NCBI GenBank assembly: GCA_002293315.1
Contig: DBCZ01000073.1
Span: 1-17,068, forward strand
Source of the DNA: Ruminococcaceae bacterium UBA945
GTDB taxonomy: Bacteria; Bacillota; Clostridia; Oscillospirales; Acutalibacteraceae
Length of the DNA: 17,068 nt
Reading direction: 5' to 3'
Part shown: positions 1-6,730 of the stretch, piece after piece
Layout of the letters: each line of letters opens with the position of its first letter
Numbering within the stretch: position 1 is the stretch's first letter
Made by a program: the position numbers and the translations under genes
The notes under the pieces: generated by a model
What the model was told of the DNA's origin: nothing
What the model saw: the letters and a program-made list of their open reading frames with translations, nothing else
Databases searched by the model: none

Positions 1-249
1 GCAGCACCGGCAGCAGGCGGAGACGCAGGCGCTGAGAAGACAGAATTTGATGTTGTTCTCACAAACGCAGGCGCAGGCAAAATCAACGTCATCAAGGTTG
101 TCAAAGAGGCGACAGGCCTTGGCCTTAAAGAGGCCAAAGAGCTCGTTGACGCTGCACCTAAGGCTATCAAGGAAGGCATCTCCAAGGACGATGCAGACGC
201 TCTGGCTGCAAAGCTTAAGGAAGCCGGCGCAGAGGTTGAGGTTAAGTAA
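1..249 (+). CDS. rplL: 50S ribosomal protein L7/L12, C-terminal part (5' end outside window)
   Basis: Frame 1 is open from the first base to a TAA at 247-249 and gives 82 residues. They match the end of the Ala/Gly-rich hinge and the whole globular C-terminal domain of L7/L12: EKTEFDVVLTNAGAGKINVI, then the KVVKEATGLGLKEAKELVD helix segment that contacts translation factors, then KLKEAGAEVEVK at the end. L7/L12 forms the flexible stalk of the large ribosomal subunit and recruits initiation and elongation factors. The protein is normally about 120-125 residues, so roughly 40 N-terminal residues lie outside. An intrinsic terminator follows at once, so this is probably the end of an rplJ-rplL type operon. 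Family identity is seen directly; the operon is inference. Confidence 0.97.
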   Translation, partial: AAPAAGGDAGAEKTEFDVVLTNAGAGKINVIKVVKEATGLGLKEAKELVDAAPKAIKEGISKDDADALAAKLKEAGAEVEVK

Positions 250-272
250 TTTAACCCCGAATAATGAAGTTA

Positions 273-309
273 CCCATCACAAGCTCATGCATGTGATGGG
301 TTTTCTTTT
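273..309 (+). terminator. Intrinsic terminator after rplL
   Basis: A 9-bp stem CCCATCACA (273-281) pairs with TGTGATGGG (292-300) around a 10-nt loop and is followed by TTTTCTTTT. It lies 24 bases after the rplL stop. On the opposite strand the hairpin has no good T-run, so it is a poor terminator for the converging operon. Confidence 0.9.
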
Positions 310-376
310 ATATACTATGGCAATCAAAAATTATGTATACTAAATTATGCCAAATTATCTTTTCATCCAGCATATT

Positions 377-832
377 TTATCCTTGATTATTTTTCATTCG
401 CACTCTTTTTATGATTAAACTGATCCCGATTCCGAATGAGACTAAGCCCAATGTTATAAATCCGCCCCAAAGAATATTCCAGTATGGCGCAGAGGTGTCA
501 AACATGGCTGAAAGAAGTTTTTTCCAAATGTCAAGCTCAACATAGATGGCAAACAAGTCAAAAATGACATACCCTCCGCCAAATATGTAGAACCATCTCC
601 ACCAATAATTATGCCCTCGGTTTTTAATGAATAGGACAATTCCTGATACACACAGAGCGGCCATAATTCCCATCAGTACGAAATAAAACCACCCTTTGCC
701 TTCCATCAGGGAAAGCCAAAAATCGGCATATCCAGCACGGTCAATCAGGCCCCAGATTCGGTGAATATGAAGCAGACCGAAAAACATAAAAATGAACGGC
801 TCAACCCAATAAACTCTAGATTTATTCTTCAC
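377..832 (-). CDS. Small integral membrane protein, four predicted helices
   Basis: This 151-residue protein belongs to no family I recognise. It has four hydrophobic segments, at about residues 10-28, 48-68, 78-100 and 117-140, and a basic C-terminus (KRVRMKNNQG). It is rich in Trp, Phe and Tyr; the His-rich stretch GLLHIHRIWG in the first segment is distinctive. The start is a GTG (complement of 830-832) preceded by an AGGGGG ribosome binding site about 7 bases upstream, inside the end of the HAD gene. It begins 3 bases after that gene's stop, so it is the last gene of a three-gene operon. An integral membrane role is supported by composition; the biochemical role is unknown. Confidence 0.8.
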   Translation of the reverse strand: MKNKSRVYWVEPFIFMFFGLLHIHRIWGLIDRAGYADFWLSLMEGKGWFYFVLMGIMAALCVSGIVLFIKNRGHNYWWRWFYIFGGGYVIFDLFAIYVELDIWKKLLSAMFDTSAPYWNILWGGFITLGLVSFGIGISLIIKRVRMKNNQG

Positions 833-835
833 AAA

Positions 836-1459
836 TTAACCCCCTAAAACCTTATCAAAATCACTGAAGCTGTCAATATTGAAATCTGCCGCACCACACT
901 TTTCGCCGCCGCCTGTGAAGCAGCATGAGAAAATCCCCGCATTCTTCCCTGATAAGATGTCAATCTCTCTGTCACCTACCATAATTGCCTCTTCGGCGGG
1001 AAAACCGTATTTATTCATAAGATAGTGTATGGCATCAGGGGAGGGCTTGCGTGCAAAATTCTGCTCTTTGGTAACAGCTTCTTTGAAATATGAGAGCAAA
1101 TCATACTTTTCAAGCAAGCGCAAGGCCGAATTACCACGGTGCGTGAAAAGATAATTATAACCGCAGGATTCACAGATTGTGCGTAGAACCTCCGGAATTC
1201 CGTTAAAAGGCAAAACACTTTCGAATTCATTCTTTGTTCGCAAATCTTCATATTGTTTCTTAAAACCGTCTCCAAGCAGATACTTCCCGATGAAATGCCT
1301 GTAGGTCTCTCCAATAGATACTTTCATCAGCGCAGATATGCAGTCTTCCTGCTCTTCTATGCCATGCTTTGCCAGCATACCTTGAAAACAGCGCGCCATT
1401 ACCGGATAAGTGTCGAAAAGCGTGCCGTCAAAATCCCAGATGATATGATTAAATCTCAT
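836..1459 (-). CDS. HAD-superfamily hydrolase, phosphoglycolate-phosphatase-like
   Basis: This 207-residue protein has all four HAD motifs. Motif I is DFDGT (nucleophile Asp9, general acid Asp11), motif II is Thr106 in FTHRG, motif III is Lys138 in ARKPSP, and motif IV is VGDREID (Asp163, Asp167). A helical cap lies at about residues 15-80 between motifs I and II. This is the layout of Gph/YjjG-type small-molecule phosphatases, so it probably hydrolyses a phosphate monoester in the cytoplasm; the substrate cannot be read from sequence. I chose the ATG at 1459 over an upstream in-frame ATG at 1498 because GAGG lies 5 bases before it and the protein then starts just ahead of motif I, as is usual. 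It begins 7 bases after the tyrosine phosphatase stop codon. Confidence 0.92.
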   Translation of the reverse strand: MRFNHIIWDFDGTLFDTYPVMARCFQGMLAKHGIEEQEDCISALMKVSIGETYRHFIGKYLLGDGFKKQYEDLRTKNEFESVLPFNGIPEVLRTICESCGYNYLFTHRGNSALRLLEKYDLLSYFKEAVTKEQNFARKPSPDAIHYLMNKYGFPAEEAIMVGDREIDILSGKNAGIFSCCFTGGGEKCGAADFNIDSFSDFDKVLGG

Positions 1460-1466
1460 ATGTGCC

Positions 1467-2489
1467 TCACACCAGGTGCAAATTCCGCCAATGCTCAACT
1501 CTATCCGGAGTAATCTGATACTCCTCCTTCAAAAAAGCATCAAAGCTGGGATACATTTCAAAGATTTTGTCGAAGCTGCTCTGTAAAAAGCTCTTCTCCA
1601 CACTCATAATCCTGTAGAAGAATTTAACGCCGTATTCGCTTGCAAATTTGTCTTTTATATTCTCAAAAAACATCTTGTTCGCCTCCTCGCGATATGTCGC
1701 GGAAAGCAGGTAATCTCCCATTGCGGTGTTAATACCCACGCCGAGGGCGAGCAAGGTCAGCGCACAGCCCACGCCTGTTCGGTCTTTTCCCGCAGAGCAA
1801 TGCTGATAAAGCGGCACGGTGCTTTCGCTGTCCAGCGTTTCGAAAAGCTTCGTGTAGGCGGGATTGTGAAACGGTAAATCCTTGTAAAGCATACGGAAAT
1901 TATTCAGTGCTTCTTCAACATCACTCTCGCAGGTTATCAGCTCCATATCCTCCTCAAGTGAGCGCAAAACACGTGCGTCGCCGCCCGGTCCTATGGGTAA
2001 AGCTCTCATTGCGGGAGCATGATTGTATTTTGCACCGGCAGGGGAATAGTCCGGGTTATGCTTGATTTCATCTGTTGCACGGTAATCCAAAATAGCTTTG
2101 ATGTTCATCGTGTCAAGATATGCCTTGCCGTTGTCCGAGAGCTTGTCAAAGGCTCCGCCGCGCAGGAATCTGCCCCACTTCACGGTTTTTCCGCTTTCCG
2201 TGAGATAGCCGCCCTGGTCGCGGAAATTCTCTACCTCCGCCAAATCAACCGCGCGCGTGGACGCCAGAATATCGGGTGAGCTGTCAGATTTCACTATAAA
2301 ATACGGCCGCTGCCCCTCGCATGGATTCTCCACCACAGCCTCGTCGCCGATAATATCGCAGATGAAGGTATCCTCGCCGGAATACGGCTTCGCGGTGTAG
2401 AAAAGCTTGGGGTTCACAAGCGGCACGGTCACCAGCACGTCATATCTGTTTATCACCTTCGTCACAACAATTCTCGCGTCTCTCTTCAC
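1467..2489 (-). CDS. Tyrosine-protein-phosphatase-family enzyme (dual-specificity-like fold)
   Basis: The 340-residue protein carries the CX5R phosphatase loop HCSAGKDRTG, with catalytic Cys231 and Arg237 in GTG-start numbering. Upstream are NFRDQGGY (about 88-95), FLRGGAF and a Tyr-Arg/Asp-Glu pair (YRATDE), typical of the bacterial Tyr/Ser or phosphoinositide phosphatases that open with an 'N-x-R-D-x-GG' motif. The first 80 residues look like a beta-rich N-terminal extension. The frame can be read from ATG 2528, but I chose GTG at 2489. AGGAGA lies 6 bases ahead of it, and a perfect promoter puts the transcript start almost on top of ATG 2528. It is the first gene of an operon with the HAD hydrolase and the membrane protein. 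Phosphatase class is well supported; the substrate (phosphotyrosine, phosphosugar or lipid) is unknown. Confidence 0.92.
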   Translation of the reverse strand: MKRDARIVVTKVINRYDVLVTVPLVNPKLFYTAKPYSGEDTFICDIIGDEAVVENPCEGQRPYFIVKSDSSPDILASTRAVDLAEVENFRDQGGYLTESGKTVKWGRFLRGGAFDKLSDNGKAYLDTMNIKAILDYRATDEIKHNPDYSPAGAKYNHAPAMRALPIGPGGDARVLRSLEEDMELITCESDVEEALNNFRMLYKDLPFHNPAYTKLFETLDSESTVPLYQHCSAGKDRTGVGCALTLLALGVGINTAMGDYLLSATYREEANKMFFENIKDKFASEYGVKFFYRIMSVEKSFLQSSFDKIFEMYPSFDAFLKEEYQITPDRVEHWRNLHLV

Positions 2490-2533
2490 ATTAAATCTCC
2501 TTACTGCAATCATTATTTTGGCAACCATGAACT

Positions 2534-2562
2534 ATTATAAATGCAGGCGCTGGAAATGTCAA
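2534..2562 (-). promoter_or_regulatory. Perfect consensus promoter for the phosphatase operon
   Basis: On the minus strand TTGACA (complement of 2557-2562) and TATAAT (complement of 2534-2539) are separated by exactly 17 bases, matching the consensus at all 12 positions. The start point falls near 2526-2528, about 40 bases before the GTG at 2489. Confidence 0.88.
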
Positions 2563-2608
2563 AACAGTGCCTTCCACCAGCGGAGCCTTGGTAAACCAAA
2601 ATAAAAGC

Positions 2609-2637
2609 TTGCTTTTTCTCTCCATAAATGATAGAAT
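2609..2637 (+). promoter_or_regulatory. Probable promoter for the small membrane protein at 2681
   Basis: TTGCTT (2609-2614), a 17-base spacer and TAGAAT (2632-2637) lie 43 bases before the TTG start. The -10 matches five of six bases; the -35 only three. It diverges from the phosphatase promoter, so the two share the interval 2530-2640. Confidence 0.5.
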
Positions 2638-2680
2638 GTAACCGAATTGTAACAATTAAGGAATTCAAGGGGAGTTCAAT

Positions 2681-3109
2681 TTGAAATTTCAACCTGTAAA
2701 GACTATTATCTCTTTTCTGATAATTCTCGTCATAACCGCGCTTGCTGTGCATTTTCTCAGCGTCGTCACGCGTATTGACAATCTCACGTCAGCGCAAACA
2801 ATCACCGTGGAAGCCGCCGCACAGCCCGAAGAAGCTGAGCTTTCGGCGGTGATAGTGGAACGCAGCGAGTTTAATTTCATTGCGCTTCTGGCATTTTTGC
2901 TGATTGTTTTCGGCACGCTTTTCGGCGTTTTGCTCTATTTCAGAGCAAAGGCGAAGAACCCGAACCGCGTTCTTATTGAGGGGCAGAAGTATAACCCCAA
3001 GAAGGAGAATATGTTCAAGAATCCGTATGAGGAGAGGCGGCGCAGGAGAGCCGCCAACAGAGCCTCTGAACAAAGAACTGCGCGCAGGACCGCCGCGCGT
3101 TCAAGGTAG
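2681..3109 (+). CDS. Small two-helix membrane protein with an arginine-rich tail
   Basis: This 142-residue protein has hydrophobic helices at about residues 8-30 (ISFLIILVITALAVHFLSVV) and 66-87 (FIALLAFLLIVFGTLFGVLL). An acidic segment of about 35 residues separates them. The C-terminal tail is very basic: RRRRRAANRASEQRTARRTAARSR is spread over the last 25 residues. By the positive-inside rule both ends are cytoplasmic. The start is TTG, with GGGGAG 6 bases upstream; no better ATG exists in frame. I recognise no family. The tail could bind nucleic acid or acidic lipid, but that is speculation. It is a single-gene unit with its own promoter and terminator. Confidence 0.78.
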   Translation: MKFQPVKTIISFLIILVITALAVHFLSVVTRIDNLTSAQTITVEAAAQPEEAELSAVIVERSEFNFIALLAFLLIVFGTLFGVLLYFRAKAKNPNRVLIEGQKYNPKKENMFKNPYEERRRRRAANRASEQRTARRTAARSR

Positions 3110-3142
3110 CCTAACTTTATCAGCCAACCGTCATAGCACCTG

Positions 3143-3172
3143 AAATCGAGGCGAAAGCCTCGATTTTCTTTC
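3143..3172 (+). terminator. Intrinsic terminator after the small membrane protein
   Basis: A 10-bp stem AAATCGAGGC (3143-3152) closes with GCCTCGATTT (3157-3166) around a GAAA tetraloop, followed by TCTTTC. The GC-rich base with a GNRA loop is a strong design. Confidence 0.9.
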
Positions 3173-3211
3173 ATAAAGTGCAATTTAATTTACATAAGTC
3201 TAACAAATCTC

Positions 3212-3240
3212 TTGATATTTGCGCGATTTCGCGATACAAT
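3212..3240 (+). promoter_or_regulatory. Promoter of the LRR/SLH surface protein, with a palindrome in the spacer
   Basis: TTGATA (3212-3217), a 17-base spacer and TACAAT (3235-3240) each match consensus at five of six bases. The spacer holds the inverted repeat CGCGA-TT-TCGCG (3222-3233), a possible operator. The gene starts at 3316, leaving an AT-rich 5' leader of about 70 bases. Confidence 0.72.
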
Positions 3241-3315
3241 ATATAATAATTATTATGTATAAGTATGTCTTATCGTCTATAATGTTCAAACGGCAATACA
3301 AGCAAAGAGGTTTCT

Positions 3316-4794
3316 ATGAGAAGTCCAAAAGGGAATAAGCTCATAAGTATCTTACTTGTGCTCAGCGTACTCATCGGTATGCTTCCTTTGTCATACAACG
3401 CCGCTGAAATTACGATGGTCATCTATTTCATGCCTGAAAACGGCGGTTATCTGCGTCTCAATAAAAATACCGGTGTGCTCGTCGGCGGTTTGAATATTAA
3501 CGGCCCGATGACTATCCCGGAGAAAATAGAGGGCTACGATGTCTTAAGCATCGGTGACAGCGCCTTCAAGAACATCGGCGGGCTCACATCAGTGACAATC
3601 CCCGAGGGCGTGACGTCTATCGGAAATAACGTCTTTGACGGCTGCGCCTCTCTCGAGAAAATAACCTTCGGCGGCAAAGAAGCATCCATCGGAAGCGAGG
3701 CCTTCAAAGACTGCGTGAAGCTTAAATCAATCAAGCTGCCCGAAACCCTGACCTCGCTCGGCAAGGCGGCTTTTGCCGGCTGCACGGCGCTGGAGAACGT
3801 AACTCTGCCCGCATCGCTTGAGGTCTTGCCGGAGCAGGCTTTTTCCGGTTGTGAGGCCATCAAGGCAATCGCTTTGCCGGAGGGCTTGAAGGTCATTGAA
3901 ACGCATGCGTTCGAAGATTGCTCGGGCATAAAGAGAATCACACTGCCCGGCAGCCTTGAGGAGCTCGGCGCCTATGTCTTCTCGGGCTGCACAGAGCTTA
4001 GGGATCTCATTATTCTCAACGGGCTTCCGAGGCTCGGCGACTTCAGCTTTTCCGGCTGTGAAAATCTCAGCCGCATTGAAATCCCCGCGTCGGTCATAAG
4101 CATTGCGGGAGAGGCGTTCGACGGGCTTTCAGGTTTCACAATCTATGCCGCGGCCGCTACATATGCGCAGGTTTTCGCGGCGGCAAACGGGATTCCCTGC
4201 ATCTTCGGGAGAATACCGGAGGAAGATGACCCCGGCATCATAACAACTCCATTCGTGGATATTGCCGGTCACTGGGCCGAAGACGACATCAAGTGGGCAT
4301 ATTCCAACAAGCTCATCAACGGTATGGAGCCGGATATTTTTGCCCCTCAGGATAAGATGCTTAGGTGCATGTTCGCTACGGTTCTTTATCGCCTTGAAGG
4401 TGAGCCGCCGACGGAGTTTATCCCCGCCTTCACCGATGTTCAAGAGAGCTATTATTACGGCATGTCTGTCAGCTGGGCAAATAAAAACGGTATAATTCTC
4501 GGTGTGTCGGAAACCGAATTCATGCCTGATTTGAACATAAGCCGTCAGGATTTCGCGGTAATGCTCTACAGATACGCCGAGTATAAAAACGAAGACACCA
4601 GCGCGGCAAGTGATGTCTCCGGCTTCGGTGACTATGCCGAGATAAACGGCTATGCGCAGGATGCGATGAGCTGGGCGGTGGCGACGCGAATCATCCGCGG
4701 CGTTCCCGATAACAATATCTATCCGCGCAGCCCCGCTTCGCGTGCCGAGGTCTGCACGATGCTTCGCCGTTATGTGCAGTTCACTGAAAACTGA
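3316..4794 (+). CDS. Secreted surface protein: BspA-type leucine-rich repeats plus three SLH domains
   Basis: This 492-residue exported protein starts with a signal peptide: basic PKGNK, a hydrophobic core at residues 9-25 and probable cleavage after NAA at about residue 30. Residues 83-266 are eight consecutive 23-residue repeats of the form AFxGCxxLxxVxLPxxLxxIGxx, followed by a partial ninth. This is the BspA/Treponema class of leucine-rich repeats. Three S-layer homology domains follow, at about 312-365 (FVDIAGHWA), 371-425 (AFTDV) and 435-489. SLH domains anchor proteins to pyruvylated wall polysaccharide; the usual TRAE motif is changed to LRCM in the first and SRQD in the second, and is nearest in the third (SRAE). 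BspA repeats often mediate adhesion, so a cell-surface binding role is inferred. AAAGAGG lies 5 bases before the ATG. Confidence 0.93.
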   Translation: MRSPKGNKLISILLVLSVLIGMLPLSYNAAEITMVIYFMPENGGYLRLNKNTGVLVGGLNINGPMTIPEKIEGYDVLSIGDSAFKNIGGLTSVTIPEGVTSIGNNVFDGCASLEKITFGGKEASIGSEAFKDCVKLKSIKLPETLTSLGKAAFAGCTALENVTLPASLEVLPEQAFSGCEAIKAIALPEGLKVIETHAFEDCSGIKRITLPGSLEELGAYVFSGCTELRDLIILNGLPRLGDFSFSGCENLSRIEIPASVISIAGEAFDGLSGFTIYAAAATYAQVFAAANGIPCIFGRIPEEDDPGIITTPFVDIAGHWAEDDIKWAYSNKLINGMEPDIFAPQDKMLRCMFATVLYRLEGEPPTEFIPAFTDVQESYYYGMSVSWANKNGIILGVSETEFMPDLNISRQDFAVMLYRYAEYKNEDTSAASDVSGFGDYAEINGYAQDAMSWAVATRIIRGVPDNNIYPRSPASRAEVCTMLRRYVQFTEN

Positions 4795-4811
4795 TAATCA
4801 TCTGATAATCA

Positions 4812-4855
4812 AAGGGCATTTGAGCAAGTTTTGTTCAAGTGCCCTTATTGCTTTT
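4812..4855 (+). terminator. Long intrinsic terminator after the LRR/SLH gene
   Basis: AAGGGCA (4812-4818) pairs with TGCCCTT (4840-4846). The stem continues inward through TTGA/TCAA and CAA/TTG with two G-T wobbles to a 3-nt loop, and ATTGCTTTT follows. The T-run overlaps the -35 element of the next promoter. Confidence 0.9.
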
Positions 4856-4876
4856 CACGGCGATAACTGCTATAAT
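4848..4876 (+). promoter_or_regulatory. Promoter for the leader ORF and MATE pump
   Basis: TTGCTT (4848-4853), a 17-base spacer and a perfect TATAAT (4871-4876). The start point would be near 4883, giving a 5' leader of about 135 bases before the MATE start codon. Confidence 0.7.
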
Positions 4877-4920
4877 CAGCCTGTTTACTGTTAAATAACC
4901 ACAACAATAAAGGAGAAAGC

Positions 4921-4959
4921 ATGATTCGTTATTCCTGCATTCATATAGCCTCCCGTTAG
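4921..4959 (+). CDS. Possible 12-codon leader peptide upstream of the MATE pump
   Basis: ATG at 4921 opens a 12-codon frame, MIRYSCIHIASR, ending in TAG at 4957-4959. It is preceded by AAAGGAG, one of the best ribosome binding sites in the window, with about 6 bases of spacing. It lies 61 bases before the pump's start and inside the same transcript. Too short for a family call, it fits the position and size of regulatory leader peptides upstream of drug-resistance genes. Overlapping short pairings (GCCT 4948-4951 with AGGC 4958-4961; GGCCC 4959-4963 with GGGCC 4984-4988) include its stop codon. Whether it is translated is inference from the ribosome binding site. Confidence 0.5.
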   Translation: MIRYSCIHIASR

Positions 4960-5019
4960 GCCCGAAAAGTCAAAACTCCGATAGGGCCGAATCTGAAACT
5001 AAACTTGTATGAGGTAAAT

Positions 5020-6408
5020 ATGGCAAAAGTGATTTCAATGACAGAGGGCAAACCTCTGCCGTTAATGATTAAATTCGCGATACCGATGATTGTCGGCAGT
5101 GCGCTTCAAATGCTCTATAATGTAGCTGACAGCGCTGTCGTCGGACGCATGATAGGCGTCGATGCGTTTGCGGCAGTCGGCGTAGCAGGCAATTTCAACT
5201 GGATGGTCTTCAGCGTGGTTCTTGGGCTCACGCAGGGCTTCGGCACGCTTCTCGCGCAATATTTCGGCGCAGAGGACACAAAGAATCTCAAGCGCGCCCA
5301 CGCCATGAGCTGGCGGCTCACGATAATCCTCGGGCTTGCAATTTCTGTTCTGGCGTTTTTCCTCACGCGCCCGATGATGGTCGCGCTTCAAACGCCGGCC
5401 GAAATAATTGAGGACTCCGTCATCTATCTGCAAATAACCTTTGCGGGCTTTTTATTTGTGTTCGCAAACAATACAGCGTCCTGCGCTTTCAGGGCAACAG
5501 GAAACAGTCAGTTGCCGCTTTATGTGATGCTCGGCTCGGGCGTGCTCAATATCGCTCTGAATATCCTGCTTGTGCAATATACAGATTTGGGTGTGGCAGC
5601 GGTTGCAATCGCCACGCTGATTTCGCAGGTGCTTGCCACGTTCGTTTTCATCTTCTTCCTCGCAAAAACCGAGGTGCTGAAGCTTAAAAGGTCAAGCTGG
5701 GAATTCAGCGGCAGAATTGCGAAAGAGCTCATGCGGCTCGGGGGGCCTCTGGGGCTTCGCAATCTCGTCGTCTCTCTCGGCGGGGTTTTCATGCAGTACT
5801 TCATCAACGGCTATGGCACGAATTTCATTGCCGGAATCTCCGCCACCAAGCGCCTTTACGCGTTGCTTGAAATCATTGCAATGGGGCTGTGCGGCGCGGC
5901 TGCAACGTTTGTGGCGCAAAACTACGGCGCGCGCCGTTTTGACAGGATCATGTCAGGCGTCAAACAGGTGGCGGGTGTCCTTGCGCTAAGCGCCGTGTTC
6001 GTAATTGTAATGATGTTCTTTTTCGGGAGAAATATCACAAGCCTGCTGATTGCGGGCGACGCCGCGCAGGTCGAGGACGTGCTGAACACCGCGATGGGGC
6101 AGATATACTGCATGCTTGCGTTTCTGCCTGGCTTATATATGCTGGAGCTTTTTCAGGTTTCGCTTCAGGGTATGGGTAACTCGCTGCTGCCGACCTTGGG
6201 CGGACTGCTCGAAATGCTTGTTAGGATGGGTTCAATCATAATTCTTCCGATGTTCATGGGTGTTTGGGGCGTTTATATTGCCGAAGTTCTCGGCTGGCCG
6301 ATTTGCGCCTTACTCTATTTCATCTCATTTATATTCATATACAGGAAACGCTGCACGAAATTCGGCGCAGATTACAAAAACGGAAAAGCACTTCTCCCTG
6401 AGGAATAA
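5020..6408 (+). CDS. MATE-family multidrug/Na+ efflux transporter
   Basis: This 462-residue protein has about 12 hydrophobic segments and the two-fold repeated layout of MATE exporters. The N-terminal signature (KFAIPMIVGSALQMLYNVAD followed by a VVGRMIG segment) and QGFGTLLAQYFGA are typical. The second half repeats the pattern with AATFVAQNYGARR. MATE pumps expel cationic drugs or metabolites in exchange for Na+ or H+. Such pumps usually have 440-470 residues. I chose ATG 5020 over TTG 5005 because GAGGT lies 4 bases before it and the protein then starts MAKVISMTEGKP. The drug range cannot be read from the sequence. The upstream leader ORF suggests control after transcription starts. The gene ends just before a hairpin and an intrinsic terminator. 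Confidence 0.94.
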   Translation: MAKVISMTEGKPLPLMIKFAIPMIVGSALQMLYNVADSAVVGRMIGVDAFAAVGVAGNFNWMVFSVVLGLTQGFGTLLAQYFGAEDTKNLKRAHAMSWRLTIILGLAISVLAFFLTRPMMVALQTPAEIIEDSVIYLQITFAGFLFVFANNTASCAFRATGNSQLPLYVMLGSGVLNIALNILLVQYTDLGVAAVAIATLISQVLATFVFIFFLAKTEVLKLKRSSWEFSGRIAKELMRLGGPLGLRNLVVSLGGVFMQYFINGYGTNFIAGISATKRLYALLEIIAMGLCGAAATFVAQNYGARRFDRIMSGVKQVAGVLALSAVFVIVMMFFFGRNITSLLIAGDAAQVEDVLNTAMGQIYCMLAFLPGLYMLELFQVSLQGMGNSLLPTLGGLLEMLVRMGSIIILPMFMGVWGVYIAEVLGWPICALLYFISFIFIYRKRCTKFGADYKNGKALLPEE

Positions 6409-6439
6409 CTAAAGGGAAAAACTGACACGAGAGAGTAAA

Positions 6440-6484
6440 ATGATTAAGTGCTTCACAATAAGTGAAGCCGAAATTTCCCCATAG
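6440..6484 (+). other. 14-codon ORF with an internal hairpin after the MATE gene
   Basis: A frame MIKCFTISEAEISP runs from ATG 6440 to TAG 6484 with a weak purine-rich site (GAGAGAG) ahead. Within it GCTTCAC (6450-6456) pairs with GTGAAGC (6462-6468) around AATAA. No T-run follows, so it is not a terminator. It could be a processing or stability element at the end of the MATE transcript, or a non-functional short frame. Nothing firm can be said. Confidence 0.25.
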
Positions 6485-6515
6485 GATAGCCGTTTTTCGG
6501 GTATCCTATTTTTTA
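6481..6515 (+). terminator. Intrinsic terminator after the MATE unit
   Basis: ATAGGATA (6481-6488) pairs with TATCCTAT (6502-6509). After a G-G mismatch CCG pairs with CGG across a TTTTT loop, and a T-run ends at 6514. The rest of the interval to 6640 shows no gene that I can support. Confidence 0.9.
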
Positions 6516-6642
6516 TCTGAAGTATGACGAACGCCAATAGTTATATAAAAAGTCACTAAATAATTAGTATGCTTAACAAATATCATTGCTTTGTGAATTA
6601 TGCTGAAACATGAGACTTTTTCAAAAAAATGCAATAATGATA

Positions 6643-6671
6643 TTGACAATCTGGAAAAGACCATGTAAACT
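6643..6671 (+). promoter_or_regulatory. Probable promoter for the BlaI-family regulator
   Basis: A perfect TTGACA (6643-6648), a 17-base spacer and TAAACT (6666-6671, four of six). The leader to the start codon is about 50 bases. I looked for a TACA-type BlaI/MecI dyad here and did not find one. Confidence 0.6.
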
Positions 6672-6730
6672 TTATTCAAACCAGATGAGTAACAATTTGC
6701 GTCATACGAATTAATGAAAGGAAGATGGAA

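Noticed and set aside
273..300. Terminator for the minus-strand operon ending at 377
   Set aside because: The hairpin has no good T-run when read on the minus strand.
47..343. 98-codon plus-strand frame overlapping the start of the window
   Set aside because: It is a shifted frame of rplL that runs through the terminator hairpin; composition is not protein-like.
6640..6730. BlaI/MecI operator for autoregulation
   Set aside because: I looked for a TACA-type dyad near the promoter and found none.
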